From: Oscillospiraceae bacterium
GTDB lineage: Bacteria > Bacillota > Clostridia > Oscillospirales > Acutalibacteraceae
Reading direction: 5' to 3'
Assembly: GCA_031267965.1 (NCBI GenBank)
Contig: JAIRYC010000095.1
Span: 1 to 64,000, forward strand
DNA: 64,000 nt
Below, piece by piece: positions 1 to 8,686 of the stretch (its first letter is position 1; each line of letters opens with the position of its first letter). Made by a program: the position numbers and the translations under genes. Below the pieces are notes generated by a model that ran no database searches, had not been told where the DNA came from, and was given only the letters and a program-made list of their open reading frames with translations.

Positions 1-977
1 CGACTGCCATGCGTGAGCAGCGTCAGCTTGAACCCGTTGTGCAAAAGTACCGCGAGTACTGCGCTGCGCTGGAGGGCATGAAAGAGGCGCGAGCTCTGGA
101 GGAGGAATCTGCCGGTGACAAGGAAATGCGCGAGCTTGCCCGCACAGAGTATGAATCCTCTCAAGCGGATAGTATAAAGGCGCTGGAGGAACTGAAAATC
201 CTCTTGCTGCCGCACGATCCCAATGACGACCGCAGCGTTATCATAGAAATACGCGGCGGTGCAGGCGGCGAGGAAGCGGCACTCTTTGCGGCGGCGCTGT
301 TCAGAATGTACTCCATGTATGGAGAAACCAAGGGCTTTAAAGCAGAGATCCTCTCGTCAAACGAAACAGAACTTGGCGGATATAAGGAAATTAGCTTTTC
401 GCTCAGCGGCGACGGAGCGTACTCGCGCTTTAAGTTTGAGTCCGGCGTGCATCGCGTACAGCGTGTACCGGAAACCGAGAGCCAAGGCCGTATTCACACC
501 TCCACCGTCACTGTAGCGGTGCTGCCTGAGGCGGACGAAGTCGATGTGGATATCAACCCCGTCGACCTTGAGGTGGACACCTTCCGTGCCAGCGGTGCGG
601 GCGGCCAGCATGTCAACAAAACGGATAGCGCAATACGCATTACGCATGTCCCGACGGGTACGGTGGTTGAGTGTGACGACGAGCGCAGTCAGCATAAAAA
701 CCGCGAAAAAGCCATGAAATTGCTGCGTACGAGGCTCTTGCAGGCGGAGCGCGAAAAGCAGGAAGCGGCGATTGCGGGTGAGCGTCGGTCGCAGGTCGGC
801 ACAGGCGACAGAAGCGAGCGTGTACGAACATACAACTATCCGCAGAACCGCCTGAGCGACCACCGCGTTGGGCTGACGCTTTACCGTCTGGAGGCTGTAC
901 TGAACGGCGATTTAGATGAAGTGATTGACGCGCTTATTACGGCGGACACGGCGGAAAAACTGAAGGGCAGCGAGTAA
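1..977 (+). CDS. prfA: Peptide chain release factor 1 (5' end outside window)
   Basis: Class I release factor that recognises UAA/UAG in the ribosomal A site and triggers peptidyl-tRNA hydrolysis. The reading frame is open from the window edge. The first ATG (position 9) is internal, because about 35 N-terminal residues of the usual ~355-residue protein are missing on the left. The anticodon-like PxT tripeptide is PET (near nt 470), which identifies RF1 rather than RF2. The catalytic GGQ loop ([15 protein letters not shown]) lies near nt 595-640 and its Gln is the target of PrmC. PrmC is encoded here about 34 kb away instead of next door, so the common prmC-prfA pair is separated. No clear terminator follows. 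Identification is certain. Confidence 0.98.
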   Translation, partial: TAMREQRQLEPVVQKYREYCAALEGMKEARALEEESAGDKEMRELARTEYESSQADSIKALEELKILLLPHDPNDDRSVIIEIRGGAGGEEAALFAAALFRMYSMYGETKGFKAEILSSNETELGGYKEISFSLSGDGAYSRFKFESGVHRVQRVPETESQGRIHTSTVTVAVLPEADEVDVDINPVDLEVDTFRASGAGGQHVNKTDSAIRITHVPTGTVVECDDERSQHKNREKAMKLLRTRLLQAEREKQEAAIAGERRSQVGTGDRSERVRTYNYPQNRLSDHRVGLTLYRLEAVLNGDLDEVIDALITADTAEKLKGSE

Positions 978-1028
978 AATTATAATAATGTCCTATTTTT
1001 TCTATAGTTCCTTATTAGAAATACTCCT

Positions 1029-1058
1029 TTGAAAATTATGCTATAATATCCGTATAAT
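1029..1058 (+). promoter_or_regulatory. Sigma-A-type promoter for the secreted protein/sua5 pair
   Basis: A TTGAAA -35 (1029-1034) and a perfect TATAAT -10 (1053-1058) are separated by 18 bp, 40 bp upstream of the chosen start at 1098. A second TATAAT-like hexamer lies inside the spacer. Seen directly; activity is inferred. Confidence 0.6.
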
Positions 1059-1097
1059 CCAAACAGTTTGGCAATGCATATAAAGGAAACATTGCTT

Positions 1098-2342
1098 ATG
1101 AAAAGCATGCTTAAATTCGTCAGAATACTGCTTACGATGGTACTAATTGCAGGCGCCGCGTCCATTTTGACTGCTTACACACCTAAAGCAGAGGAAGCCC
1201 CTGCGGATAACACCACCTCTGCTGAAGAAACTACCACAAAGCCCACCACCGCCAAAACAATCACAACCGAACCTACAACCGCGCCGTCAAGCACCGCCAA
1301 GCTTGAGCCGATCAATATTAACCTTAACCCGAAAACGGACGAGGAGCTTGTGCGCAGCGGCGGGGAATTTGTGTTGCGTTTGCTTTGGGATGGGTTGCCT
1401 GTTGACGAGAACGACAGCACAAATGATGAGTATGGTAACAAGCTTTATCCTCTTGCTTCGGAATGGAAGCTACAAAGCAAAAAGAAACTAGACGAAGCCT
1501 TTAGTAAATTGTTTTCAAAAAAATCACAAAAAGCATTGACAGATCAATACAGTTCTGAAAACTACTCTCCTATGAATGTTTTAGCTTATAAAGACCAAAT
1601 TATTCCGCAGCAGCTTCTGCACAAGTTCCAGCTAACCGAAATAAACAGTAAGCTTTACCAATATTCGCAGTGGTATTCTCAACATGATTTTGCAAAACTT
1701 AAAGCCAAAAAAACTTCTACAGACAGTTGGCTAATTGCTGTTCCATTAAAAGATTTGGAAGATAAAGAAAAGCTTTCATCTTTGCAAGACTTGTTCCTAC
1801 TAACTTTGCAGGATAATAAAATTGATTCTATTCGCTGGATAGGCAGACGTGCACTCAAAGATGAATTTCCAAGTACCAATGAGCTTACTGATCTTCTACC
1901 CGCCGATGAGCAAATTTATAACAAATTGCGTATTGCACTGACATGGAGATTTGCAACACACGCATTGCCAAGTGATTTTATCTATGAATTTCTTGATCCT
2001 AAAGACCCAAGATATAGATATACCAAGGTTGACCCTGTACTTGGCTTAAAATCAGTTGATGCCCTAAAGAAGAAATTAAACGACCACCTTGCGCCCAATA
2101 TGTATCAATTTGACGAAACCCGCTACAAAACAATTAATAATGCGCTTTACAGAATCGATTCAGGTACAAGCTACGAGTGGCCCACTTGGACATGTGTGGC
2201 ATTATGGTTTGTCAGCGAAAAAGACGGTGTTACAACATATCGTTTTGATTCAACAACAAGTTCATTTGGTGAGGATTTTGCCTCCTCAAACACGGTCACC
2301 TTCAAAGACGGCAAATTAACCTCTATGGAAGCAATAAAATAG
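1098..2342 (+). CDS. Secreted protein with Thr-rich linker, unknown function
   Basis: Predicted 414-residue exported protein. I chose the ATG at 1098 rather than 1068 because an AAAGGA site sits 10 nt upstream of it and the product then starts with a classical signal peptide (MKSMLKFVRILLTMVLIAGA). There is no lipobox cysteine. Residues about 35-75 form a low-complexity Thr/Pro/Ala/Glu linker typical of surface proteins, and the rest looks globular. The two halves appear to share an architecture, a helical part then Tyr/Trp-rich strands near a DSWLIAVPL and a WTCVALWFV segment, which might mean a duplicated NTF2-like fold; that is only an impression. It directly abuts the sua5 start (TAGATG), so the two are probably co-transcribed. 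I do not recognise the family. Confidence 0.75.
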   Translation: MKSMLKFVRILLTMVLIAGAASILTAYTPKAEEAPADNTTSAEETTTKPTTAKTITTEPTTAPSSTAKLEPININLNPKTDEELVRSGGEFVLRLLWDGLPVDENDSTNDEYGNKLYPLASEWKLQSKKKLDEAFSKLFSKKSQKALTDQYSSENYSPMNVLAYKDQIIPQQLLHKFQLTEINSKLYQYSQWYSQHDFAKLKAKKTSTDSWLIAVPLKDLEDKEKLSSLQDLFLLTLQDNKIDSIRWIGRRALKDEFPSTNELTDLLPADEQIYNKLRIALTWRFATHALPSDFIYEFLDPKDPRYRYTKVDPVLGLKSVDALKKKLNDHLAPNMYQFDETRYKTINNALYRIDSGTSYEWPTWTCVALWFVSEKDGVTTYRFDSTTSSFGEDFASSNTVTFKDGKLTSMEAIK

Positions 2343-3353
2343 ATGCAAACTTTACGCCTAAGCAACATAAGTACTGATATTCGCCGCGCAGCGTCACTTT
2401 TGCGTGCAGGTGAAGTGGTTGCCATACCCACCGAAACCGTTTACGGCCTTGCCGCCAACGCCCTTGACGAAGTCGCTGTGGCTAAAATCTTCGCCGCAAA
2501 GGGCAGGCCTGCCGACAACCCACTGATTGTGCACGTACTCTCCCCGGAAGACGCTACTCCACTCATCCGACCCGGTGTGGTAGATAAACTGACTGCGCTA
2601 AGCGCTTTTATTCCCGGCCCACTGACGGTAATATTGCCAAAGGACAACAAAGTCCCCAGCATAGTTTCCGGCGGACTGGACACCATCGCCATACGCATAC
2701 CGGCCCATTCGGTGGCGCGCGCGCTGTTGCATGAGACGGGTATTCCACTCGCCGCGCCATCCGCTAACCGCTCCGGCTCCCCAAGCCCAACTTGTATGCG
2801 GCATGTTCTGGATGACATGGACGGCCGCATAGCCGCAGTGCTTGACGGCGGTGAATGCGCAGTCGGCGTAGAGTCCACCGTGTTGAGCCTATGCGGCGAA
2901 GTACCGGAGCTTTTGCGCCCGGGCGCAGTGACGCTGGAACAGCTTCGCGAGGTGCTGGGCGAAGTCCATGTAGCCCAAGCTGTGCTCTCCCCATTGCGTG
3001 AGGGACAGGCTGTCACCTCGCCAGGCATGAAGTACAAGCATTACGCGCCCAAAACGCGGGTTGTTCTGCTGCGCGGCGGGAGCGAAGCTTTTGCGGCTTG
3101 GTGCAACACGCGAGATTGTATGGCGCTATGCTTTGCGGAGGATGCGCAATATCTGCGTGTACCGTGTTTTTGCTATGGCAGCAGCGGCGATTATGACTCC
3201 CAGGCGCGCCTGCTTTTCGACGGCTTGCGTACACTGGACGAATCAGGCTTTGCCCCGCTGATTGCCGCACACGCGCCGGACGTTATTGGGGTAGGGCTGG
3301 CAGTGTATAATCGACTGCTGAGAGCGGCAGGCTTTGAATTGGTGGAGCTGTAA
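2343..3353 (+). CDS. L-threonylcarbamoyladenylate synthase (Sua5 type)
   Basis: Makes threonylcarbamoyl-AMP from threonine, bicarbonate and ATP, the first step of the t6A37 modification of ANN-decoding tRNAs. The 336-residue length indicates the long Sua5/YwlC form: an N-terminal YrdC domain (about 1-205) and a C-terminal Sua5 domain. Diagnostic motifs are PTETVYGL near residue 30, KGRP near 53, and SANRSGSPSPT near 145. The start codon follows the preceding stop directly and has only a distant purine stretch upstream, so translation is probably coupled. Firmicutes often keep this gene near prfA, as here. Confidence 0.95.
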   Translation: MQTLRLSNISTDIRRAASLLRAGEVVAIPTETVYGLAANALDEVAVAKIFAAKGRPADNPLIVHVLSPEDATPLIRPGVVDKLTALSAFIPGPLTVILPKDNKVPSIVSGGLDTIAIRIPAHSVARALLHETGIPLAAPSANRSGSPSPTCMRHVLDDMDGRIAAVLDGGECAVGVESTVLSLCGEVPELLRPGAVTLEQLREVLGEVHVAQAVLSPLREGQAVTSPGMKYKHYAPKTRVVLLRGGSEAFAAWCNTRDCMALCFAEDAQYLRVPCFCYGSSGDYDSQARLLFDGLRTLDESGFAPLIAAHAPDVIGVGLAVYNRLLRAAGFELVEL

Positions 3354-3374
3354 CACTAATTTCAGTAGTTCCTC

Positions 3375-3403
3375 TTGCAATCTCACCGCCAATCCTGTAT
3401 AAT
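3375..3403 (+). promoter_or_regulatory. Sigma-A promoter of yajC
   Basis: TTGCAA (3375-3380), a 17-bp spacer and TATAAT (3398-3403) lie 30 bp upstream of the yajC start. A GGAGG site at about 3421-3425 follows. A near-consensus match read directly from the sequence. Confidence 0.8.
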
Positions 3404-3432
3404 AGTGGCTTAATAAGATTTGGAGGCAACAC

Positions 3433-3843
3433 ATGAATTTGTTTTTTGCACTTTCTACGTCTACAGAAGGCAGCCAGCAAAACCCTTGGACAATGGTACT
3501 AATCATGGGGGCTATGTTTGCCGTGATGTACTTTGTGATGATCCGTCCCCAGCGCAAGCGCCAAAAAGAAGAACAGGCAATGCGCGACAACATTGAGATC
3601 GGTGACGAAATCACTACAATCGGCGGGATCATGGGGCGTGTCGTGACCGTCAAGGAGGACTCTATCGTCATCGAAACCGGCGCGGACAGATCCAAGCTTA
3701 AGCTTGCCCGTTGGTGCGTGAGCGTAAATAATACTGCCAATGAGAAGCTCCAAGCGGAACGTGACGCAAAGGCGGCAGAGCAAGAAAAAGCGCGCGGCAC
3801 AAAATCCGAAGGCAAGAAAAAGGGCAAAGACAAAAAAGACTGA
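3433..3843 (+). CDS. yajC: Preprotein translocase accessory subunit YajC
   Basis: Small single-pass membrane protein associated with SecDF-YidC at the Sec translocon. Of its 136 residues, a short extracytoplasmic N-terminus precedes one membrane segment (about 20-38, MVLIMGAMFAVMYFVMIRP). The conserved YajC core follows, with the RPQRKRQKE and IEIGDEITTIGGIMG motifs. The C-terminal 40 residues are a highly charged Lys/Glu tail. No secD or secF is adjacent. A good GGAGG site precedes the start. Confidence 0.95.
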   Translation: MNLFFALSTSTEGSQQNPWTMVLIMGAMFAVMYFVMIRPQRKRQKEEQAMRDNIEIGDEITTIGGIMGRVVTVKEDSIVIETGADRSKLKLARWCVSVNNTANEKLQAERDAKAAEQEKARGTKSEGKKKGKDKKD

Positions 3844-3920
3844 TATCTCTGCATTCATTTCCTTTGGGCGGACATATTAAGGTTCGCCCCTATGTTGTTT
3901 TTTAGAGGTGAAATCTTTCC

Positions 3921-4481
3921 ATGAGCGCTGATTGGGAATCCCTCCGCAGTGAATGCGAAGCTTGCCGCGCTTGTCCATTGGGAGAAACACGCGGAAAGTT
4001 AGTTTTTGGCACTGGCGTCCGCGATGCGAAGGTGCTTTTTGTGGGCGAAGGTCCCGGTGCGCGCGAAGATGAGTTAGGCGAGCCGTTCGTTGGCCGTAGC
4101 GGTCAACTGCTAGACCAATATTTTGCGGCAATCGGATTGGATAGGCACACGAATATCTACATTGCCAACATGGTCAAATGCCGCCCGCCTCTGAACCGCG
4201 ACCCCTCTCCCGCCGAGCAGGACGCATGTCTGCTGTGGTTGCGTGCGCAGGTCAAATTGTTGCGCCCAAAAGTGATTGTCTGTGTTGGCAGAATTGCAGC
4301 GCAGCGGCTTATCAGCAAAAGCTTTGCCGTCACACGTGAGCATGGGCAGTTTGTTCAGCGCGGCGAATTCTTGATGATGGGGACCTTTCACCCGGCGGCG
4401 TTGCTGCGGAATCCATCGCAAAAATCTGCCGCGCTGGAGGATTTTTTTGCGTTGCGCGATAAACTGGCGGAGCTTAAATAG
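3921..4481 (+). CDS. Family 4 uracil-DNA glycosylase, [4Fe-4S]
   Basis: Removes uracil arising from cytosine deamination, starting base-excision repair. At 186 residues it has the usual family 4 length. Motif A is GEGPGAREDE (about 43-52) and the C-terminal motif is FHPAALLRNP with His157. Cluster ligands are visible as closely spaced cysteines at 12, 15 and 18, plus Cys87 and Cys103. A GAGGTG site about 12 nt upstream supports the start at 3921. It could also be annotated as an SPO1 polymerase N-terminal-like domain protein, but the motifs favour UDG4. Confidence 0.92.
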   Translation: MSADWESLRSECEACRACPLGETRGKLVFGTGVRDAKVLFVGEGPGAREDELGEPFVGRSGQLLDQYFAAIGLDRHTNIYIANMVKCRPPLNRDPSPAEQDACLLWLRAQVKLLRPKVIVCVGRIAAQRLISKSFAVTREHGQFVQRGEFLMMGTFHPAALLRNPSQKSAALEDFFALRDKLAELK

Positions 4482-4585
4482 CCAAGATCATTATTCCGAA
4501 CACTATTGAAAACAATGATAACGCTTATATGCAGAAATACGACCATACCTCATTGAAATCAAACTACCTTAACAGGAGGCTCACC

Positions 4586-4852
4586 ATGCAAAAGCGCGGC
4601 GCGGGCGCACGGATTGTTGCCATTATATTGGCTGTACTGATGGTGCTCAGCGTGGCAGCAGCTGTGTTTGGCGTCGTTTCCGGCAACGCCAGCGCAACGG
4701 GACTAACGTCCTCCGCCATACCTCACACCGGCATTGAGGAAACCTGGATTTTCTACGTGCTTGGCGGCGCTGTTTTTCTGGCGGCGGTGTGCATTATCTT
4801 GCCGCGTGTGATTAAAAAAAAGCCGCCGATAGAAGATGACGATGAATTTTAA
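4586..4852 (+). CDS. Very small exported protein with IPxTG-type sorting signal
   Basis: 88-residue protein. The start at 4586 is set by an AGGAGG site at 4574-4579; the in-frame ATG at 4529 lacks one. It has an N-terminal signal peptide (about 1-29, basic MQKRGAGAR then Ile/Val/Leu-rich), only about 20 residues of Ser/Thr/Ala-rich sequence, and then IPHTGIEETW followed by about 20 hydrophobic residues and a positive tail (RVIKKK). This layout copies an LPxTG cell-wall sorting signal with Ile for Leu, so the mature protein would be almost nothing but an anchor. Alternatively it is simply a two-TM small membrane protein. It overlaps the start of mnmE by 17 nt. Confidence 0.75.
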   Translation: MQKRGAGARIVAIILAVLMVLSVAAAVFGVVSGNASATGLTSSAIPHTGIEETWIFYVLGGAVFLAAVCIILPRVIKKKPPIEDDDEF

Positions 4853-6236
4853 CAGCATACAATCCGCAAATAGTGACACAATTGCCGCCATTGCCACGCC
4901 TAACGCTGCAGGCGGTATTGGGATTGTACGTATATCCGGCGCAGACGCGCTGAATGTTGCGGCGCGTATTTTTGTTCCCAAAAGCAACGTTGACATCTTG
5001 CGGTCACCCGGATACTGCGTTTATTATGGCCACTTTCACAATGAGAACGGCGAAAAACTTGATGAGGTATTGTGCACAATTTTCCGCGCTCCCAAAAGTT
5101 ACACAGGCGAGGATTGCGCCGAGATTTCATGCCACGGCGGACTGTACATTACGCGCCGTGTGCTGAGTGAGGCGCTTGCAGCGGGGGCAAAACTAGCTCG
5201 AGTTGGTGAATTCACCGAGCGCGCGTACCTGAATGGGCGCATTGCGCTAGAACAGGCGGAAGCGGTTGCCGTACTGATTGCCGCACATAACGAAAGCGCG
5301 CTCAAGGCGGCGAATACCGCGCTTGGCGGCGCTTTGGGAGAAAAAATTACGGCGCTGGCAAACCTAATCGCCATGTCCTCTGCGGATGTTGCCGCATGGG
5401 TGGACTACCCGGACGAGGATATCCCTGAGCCTGACAGCGCGGGTTTACTCACGCTATTGCAACCGGCACAGGCCGAGCTTGCGGCTCTGCTTAATCACTA
5501 CGAGAACGGTCGTTTCCTGATGGAGGGTGCCGATGTCGTAATTTGCGGTAGGCCAAACACAGGTAAATCCACGCTCATGAACTTGCTTTGCGGAACTGAA
5601 CACGCGATCGTCACAGATATCCCCGGTACAACACGCGATGTATTGGACGCGACGGTGCGCTTGGGTGAAATCCCACTGCGGCTGGCGGACACCGCCGGTT
5701 TGCGCGATAGCGACAGCATTGTGGAACAAATCGGCATTAAGCGCGCGCATGAGCGCATTGCCGGATCTGATTTGATCTTTGCAGTATTGGATTGCTCAAA
5801 GCCGCTGGCACACGATGACAAGGAGCTTCTAGAAACATGCGCAGGGCGCAAAGGCGTGATAATACTCAACAAGGCAGACTTACCACAAGTAATAATTGCT
5901 GACGAATTGGTACAATACGGCAAACCGATTGTGCGCCTTTGCGCTAAAACCGGCAATGGGCTTGACGAATTGCGCACAGTGGTGGAAGATTTGCTCGGTA
6001 CCGCCGATTTTGACCCAAATGCCGCCGTGTTGATAAGCGAACGTCAGCGCAAATGCTGTGCTCAGGCGCAAGCAAATTTAGCGGAAGCAATCGCCGCGCT
6101 GCAAAATGGCGTTACTTTGGACGCAGCGCAAATCTTGCTTGACGATGCATTGAACGCACTTTTGGAGTTGCGCGGTCAAACTGCAACCGAGGCAGTGACC
6201 GCCGCAGTTTTTTCACAGTTTTGCGTGGGAAAATAG
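4836..6236 (+). CDS. mnmE: tRNA uridine-5-carboxymethylaminomethyl GTPase MnmE
   Basis: GTPase that, with MnmG, installs cmnm5U at wobble U34. The N-terminal tetrahydrofolate-binding domain begins with TIAAIATPNAAGGIGIVRISG. The inserted G domain has G1 GRPNTGKST (about 238-246), G2 TTRD, G3 DTAGLRD and G4 NKAD. The protein ends with the diagnostic FCVGK carrying the catalytic cysteine. At 466 residues it is full length. Start 4836 or 4842 cannot be separated; neither has a strong ribosome site, and both overlap the upstream gene, suggesting coupling. Its stop lies only 8 bp from that of galM. mnmG is not in the window. Confidence 0.97.
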   Translation: MTMNFNSIQSANSDTIAAIATPNAAGGIGIVRISGADALNVAARIFVPKSNVDILRSPGYCVYYGHFHNENGEKLDEVLCTIFRAPKSYTGEDCAEISCHGGLYITRRVLSEALAAGAKLARVGEFTERAYLNGRIALEQAEAVAVLIAAHNESALKAANTALGGALGEKITALANLIAMSSADVAAWVDYPDEDIPEPDSAGLLTLLQPAQAELAALLNHYENGRFLMEGADVVICGRPNTGKSTLMNLLCGTEHAIVTDIPGTTRDVLDATVRLGEIPLRLADTAGLRDSDSIVEQIGIKRAHERIAGSDLIFAVLDCSKPLAHDDKELLETCAGRKGVIILNKADLPQVIIADELVQYGKPIVRLCAKTGNGLDELRTVVEDLLGTADFDPNAAVLISERQRKCCAQAQANLAEAIAALQNGVTLDAAQILLDDALNALLELRGQTATEAVTAAVFSQFCVGK

Positions 6237-6244
6237 GCGTCAGT

Positions 6245-7258
6245 TTATTCAGTGCCAAAGCTGTAAACTGTGCGGGAACGGTATGGTCTTTCCGGCGCAA
6301 ACACGCAGTCCGCAGCGCTTGCGCTGTTAGGTGTATCCGGCGGGAATTGAGTTTCCAGGCAGAAGCCACTATGCATTGCGAGCGCCCTGCCGCCCTTTCC
6401 GGGTTTGCCGCTGAGAAAATTCCCCGTGTAAAGTTGAAATCCGGGCATGTCTGTTGCCATTGTTAGCGTACGGTCGGATTTCGGGTCATTGATGCGAACC
6501 ACGCCACCCTCATCTAGGCAAAAATGATGGTCGTATCCGCGGGCAATGTGCAGTTGTGCATCGCTCACATCAATATCACACCCGATTGCTTTTGGTGCGC
6601 GGAAGTCAAACGGAGTACCGTCAACCGAACAAAACACGCCATCCGGCAAAAGCCGCCAGTCAACAGGCTGATAAAACTTTGCATCCGCTTGCAAAATGTG
6701 GTCTAGGATATTCCCATTGCCGGAAAGATTCCAGTACGTGTGGTTCGTCAAATTCAGTACCGTAGATTTATCGGTTTCTGCAAAATAATCAATAGTGAGG
6801 GTGTTGCCATCAAAGGAATACCGCACCACCGCGCTGACGTTCCCCGGAAAGCCATAGCTTCCGTCCGGACTGGCATAGCTTAACGCAACAGTTTGCTCAT
6901 CAACAAGCTCCGCATCCCAAAGCGTGTGTGAAAATTCGCCGCCACCGTGAAGGAACACCGCATTCGCATCAGCCGGGACAGCATAAAACTCGCCGCCCAG
7001 CCGGAATCCACCGCTAATTCGGTTGGCATAGCGCCCCACCGTCTGCCCTTGATAATCAGAGTGCAGCAGATGCCCCTCTAATGTATCAAAGCCTTGAACA
7101 ACATCTGCCAAATCTCCGTTTTTGTCTGGCACAACCACAGTCTGCAGCGTGGCGCCATAGGTCAGCAGTTCGGCATAGCGACCGCCGGGCGCTTCAATCC
7201 TCCATAACTGTACAGGGCGGCCATCTGGCAAAACACCAAAATTTTCTTGGCGAATCAT
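6245..7258 (-). CDS. galM: Aldose 1-epimerase (galactose mutarotase)
   Basis: Interconverts alpha and beta anomers of galactose or glucose, feeding sugar catabolism. The 337-residue product has the family signatures NRISGGF near residue 75, the catalytic-His motif NLTNHTYWNL near 175, and the catalytic Glu region GFCLETQFPPDTPN near the C-terminus. The start at 7258 is preferred over the upstream in-frame ATG (7345) because a GAGGTG site, lying over the lysA stop, is 8 nt upstream. Only 5 bp separate it from lysA, so the two form an operon, although no metabolic link is obvious. Confidence 0.95.
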   Translation of the reverse strand: MIRQENFGVLPDGRPVQLWRIEAPGGRYAELLTYGATLQTVVVPDKNGDLADVVQGFDTLEGHLLHSDYQGQTVGRYANRISGGFRLGGEFYAVPADANAVFLHGGGEFSHTLWDAELVDEQTVALSYASPDGSYGFPGNVSAVVRYSFDGNTLTIDYFAETDKSTVLNLTNHTYWNLSGNGNILDHILQADAKFYQPVDWRLLPDGVFCSVDGTPFDFRAPKAIGCDIDVSDAQLHIARGYDHHFCLDEGGVVRINDPKSDRTLTMATDMPGFQLYTGNFLSGKPGKGGRALAMHSGFCLETQFPPDTPNSASAADCVFAPERPYRSRTVYSFGTE

Positions 7259-7263
7259 TACGC

Positions 7264-8571
7264 TTACACCTCGTTTGCCACAATCTGTGCCAGCGTTTGC
7301 GCCTTGCGTATACACACTAGCTTGCCGTCCGCCGTGTACAGCCACTCGGGCGCCTGCACATGCGAATTATAGTTGAACGGCGTCATAGCAGCACAATATG
7401 CCCCTGCCCCACCGATAACAAAGCTATCGCCAATCTGTGGCTGAGCCATGCGGCGCGTATTGATTTCGCCGCGCGGGTTGAGCGTTTGGCAGTCGCCGCT
7501 CTCGCAGCAACGGCCGGCAACTACAATTTCCGGCAGTATCTCGCCCTCCGGCAAGGCATAATCGGACGAACGCAGTTCACCTTGCCCGCTCACAACATAA
7601 AATGGGTGGCTCGAGCCATAAAGCAACGGACGGGCGTTCACTTCCATACCGCCGTCCAGAATGACAAAATCAAATCCGTCGCAGCCGGTGGACTTTGCAT
7701 CCAGCACCTGCGTGACAATATACCCCGCATTTGCCATGATAAACGTTCCCGGCTCAATTTCCGCCGTGAGTTTACGCCCAGTCTTTTTATAAAACGCCGT
7801 GATTTGCTGTTTTGCGTACTCGCCAAGAGATTGGATGTCTGCCCTGACCTCGCCCGGAAGGCGCGCTTCCTTCAATCCGCCGCCAAAGCTGACGGTTTCC
7901 GCATCCGGGAAAAATTCGTTAATGAAGCCAAGCATGGTGTCGATGTTGTGCCGCCATATTTCCGGATCACCACCGGAGCCGATATGGTCGTGCACCTGTG
8001 TAAAGCGCAACCCCTTTTGGGCGGCATATGCCAGCGCGGCAGAGATATCTGACTTGTGCACACCAAAGCAGGAATACTTGTCACCCGTGTTGCGGCTGGC
8101 AGATTCACCACTGCCAACGCCTGGGTGCACGCGAATGCTTAGCGTAATGCCGTGCTTTGCGGCAAAATCACCAACCAGATATAACTGCCGCAGCGAACAA
8201 ACATTATAACGCAGCCCCGAAAGCATAAGGTGCTCCAGGTTCTCGCGCTCCTCACCCTGCGGAACCTCCTGGCTGCTCAGCTGGATTTTCTCCGGCAAAA
8301 TACCCGCAAGAACAGCACGTCGCGCCTCGTTGAAGCTGGAGGCGTCAATATACAACCCTGCGCGGTCGATTGTGCGCAAAATGCGGCGGGTGGAGTTCGC
8401 CTTCATAGCGTAGCGCACATGCAGACCAAATGCGTTGGGCATGGCAAGTGCGGCAGCGCATTTCTCCAGAATTTGCGCCTCATCGTAGAGGTAAAAGGGC
8501 GTTTGTTCCATTTCGCGCGCTATGGCAATTGTTTGGGCCGTTATTTTTGAGAAGGTATTAAGGCTGGACAT
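7264..8571 (-). CDS. lysA: Diaminopimelate decarboxylase
   Basis: PLP enzyme of fold type III that decarboxylates meso-diaminopimelate to lysine. Visible features are the PLP lysine in YAMKANST (near residue 55), HDHIGSGGDP, the Gly-rich SFGGGLKE, EPGTFIMANAGY, and the second-subunit CCESGD motif. The 435-residue length fits. The start at 8571 is set by AAGGAG 5-6 nt upstream; the longer frame to 8631 would run through the promoter. A related alternative is carboxynorspermidine decarboxylase, which the length and the ESGD motif do not favour. Confidence 0.9.
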   Translation of the reverse strand: MSSLNTFSKITAQTIAIAREMEQTPFYLYDEAQILEKCAAALAMPNAFGLHVRYAMKANSTRRILRTIDRAGLYIDASSFNEARRAVLAGILPEKIQLSSQEVPQGEERENLEHLMLSGLRYNVCSLRQLYLVGDFAAKHGITLSIRVHPGVGSGESASRNTGDKYSCFGVHKSDISAALAYAAQKGLRFTQVHDHIGSGGDPEIWRHNIDTMLGFINEFFPDAETVSFGGGLKEARLPGEVRADIQSLGEYAKQQITAFYKKTGRKLTAEIEPGTFIMANAGYIVTQVLDAKSTGCDGFDFVILDGGMEVNARPLLYGSSHPFYVVSGQGELRSSDYALPEGEILPEIVVAGRCCESGDCQTLNPRGEINTRRMAQPQIGDSFVIGGAGAYCAAMTPFNYNSHVQAPEWLYTADGKLVCIRKAQTLAQIVANEV

Positions 8572-8596
8572 TGAAACTCCTTGCAACATTTTTTTT

Positions 8597-8605
8597 ATTA
8601 TAGCA
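8597..8605 (-). promoter_or_regulatory. Extended -10 promoter of lysA-galM
   Basis: On the minus strand TGC precedes a perfect TATAAT (complement of 8597-8602), 26 bp upstream of the lysA start. The -35 region is T-rich without a good hexamer, so recognition would depend on the extended -10. Confidence 0.55.
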
Positions 8606-8640
8606 GAAATAAGGGAAAAAGAAAAGCCCATATTACAGAA

Positions 8641-8671
8641 GAAAAAGCCGTCATAAAACTATGGCGGCCTT
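8641..8671 (-). terminator. Intrinsic terminator of recA
   Basis: Minus-strand stem GCCGCCATA/TATGACGGC (8647-8655 with 8660-8668, one G-U pair, 4-nt loop) is followed by TTTTTCTTC. It lies about 15 bp past the recA stop. Confidence 0.85.
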
Positions 8672-8686
8672 TGGTATTATACGCTC

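Noticed and set aside
7360-8052. Long plus-strand frame antisense to lysA
   Set aside because: lysA shows all motifs of its family, and the opposite frame has no recognisable motifs or start signal.
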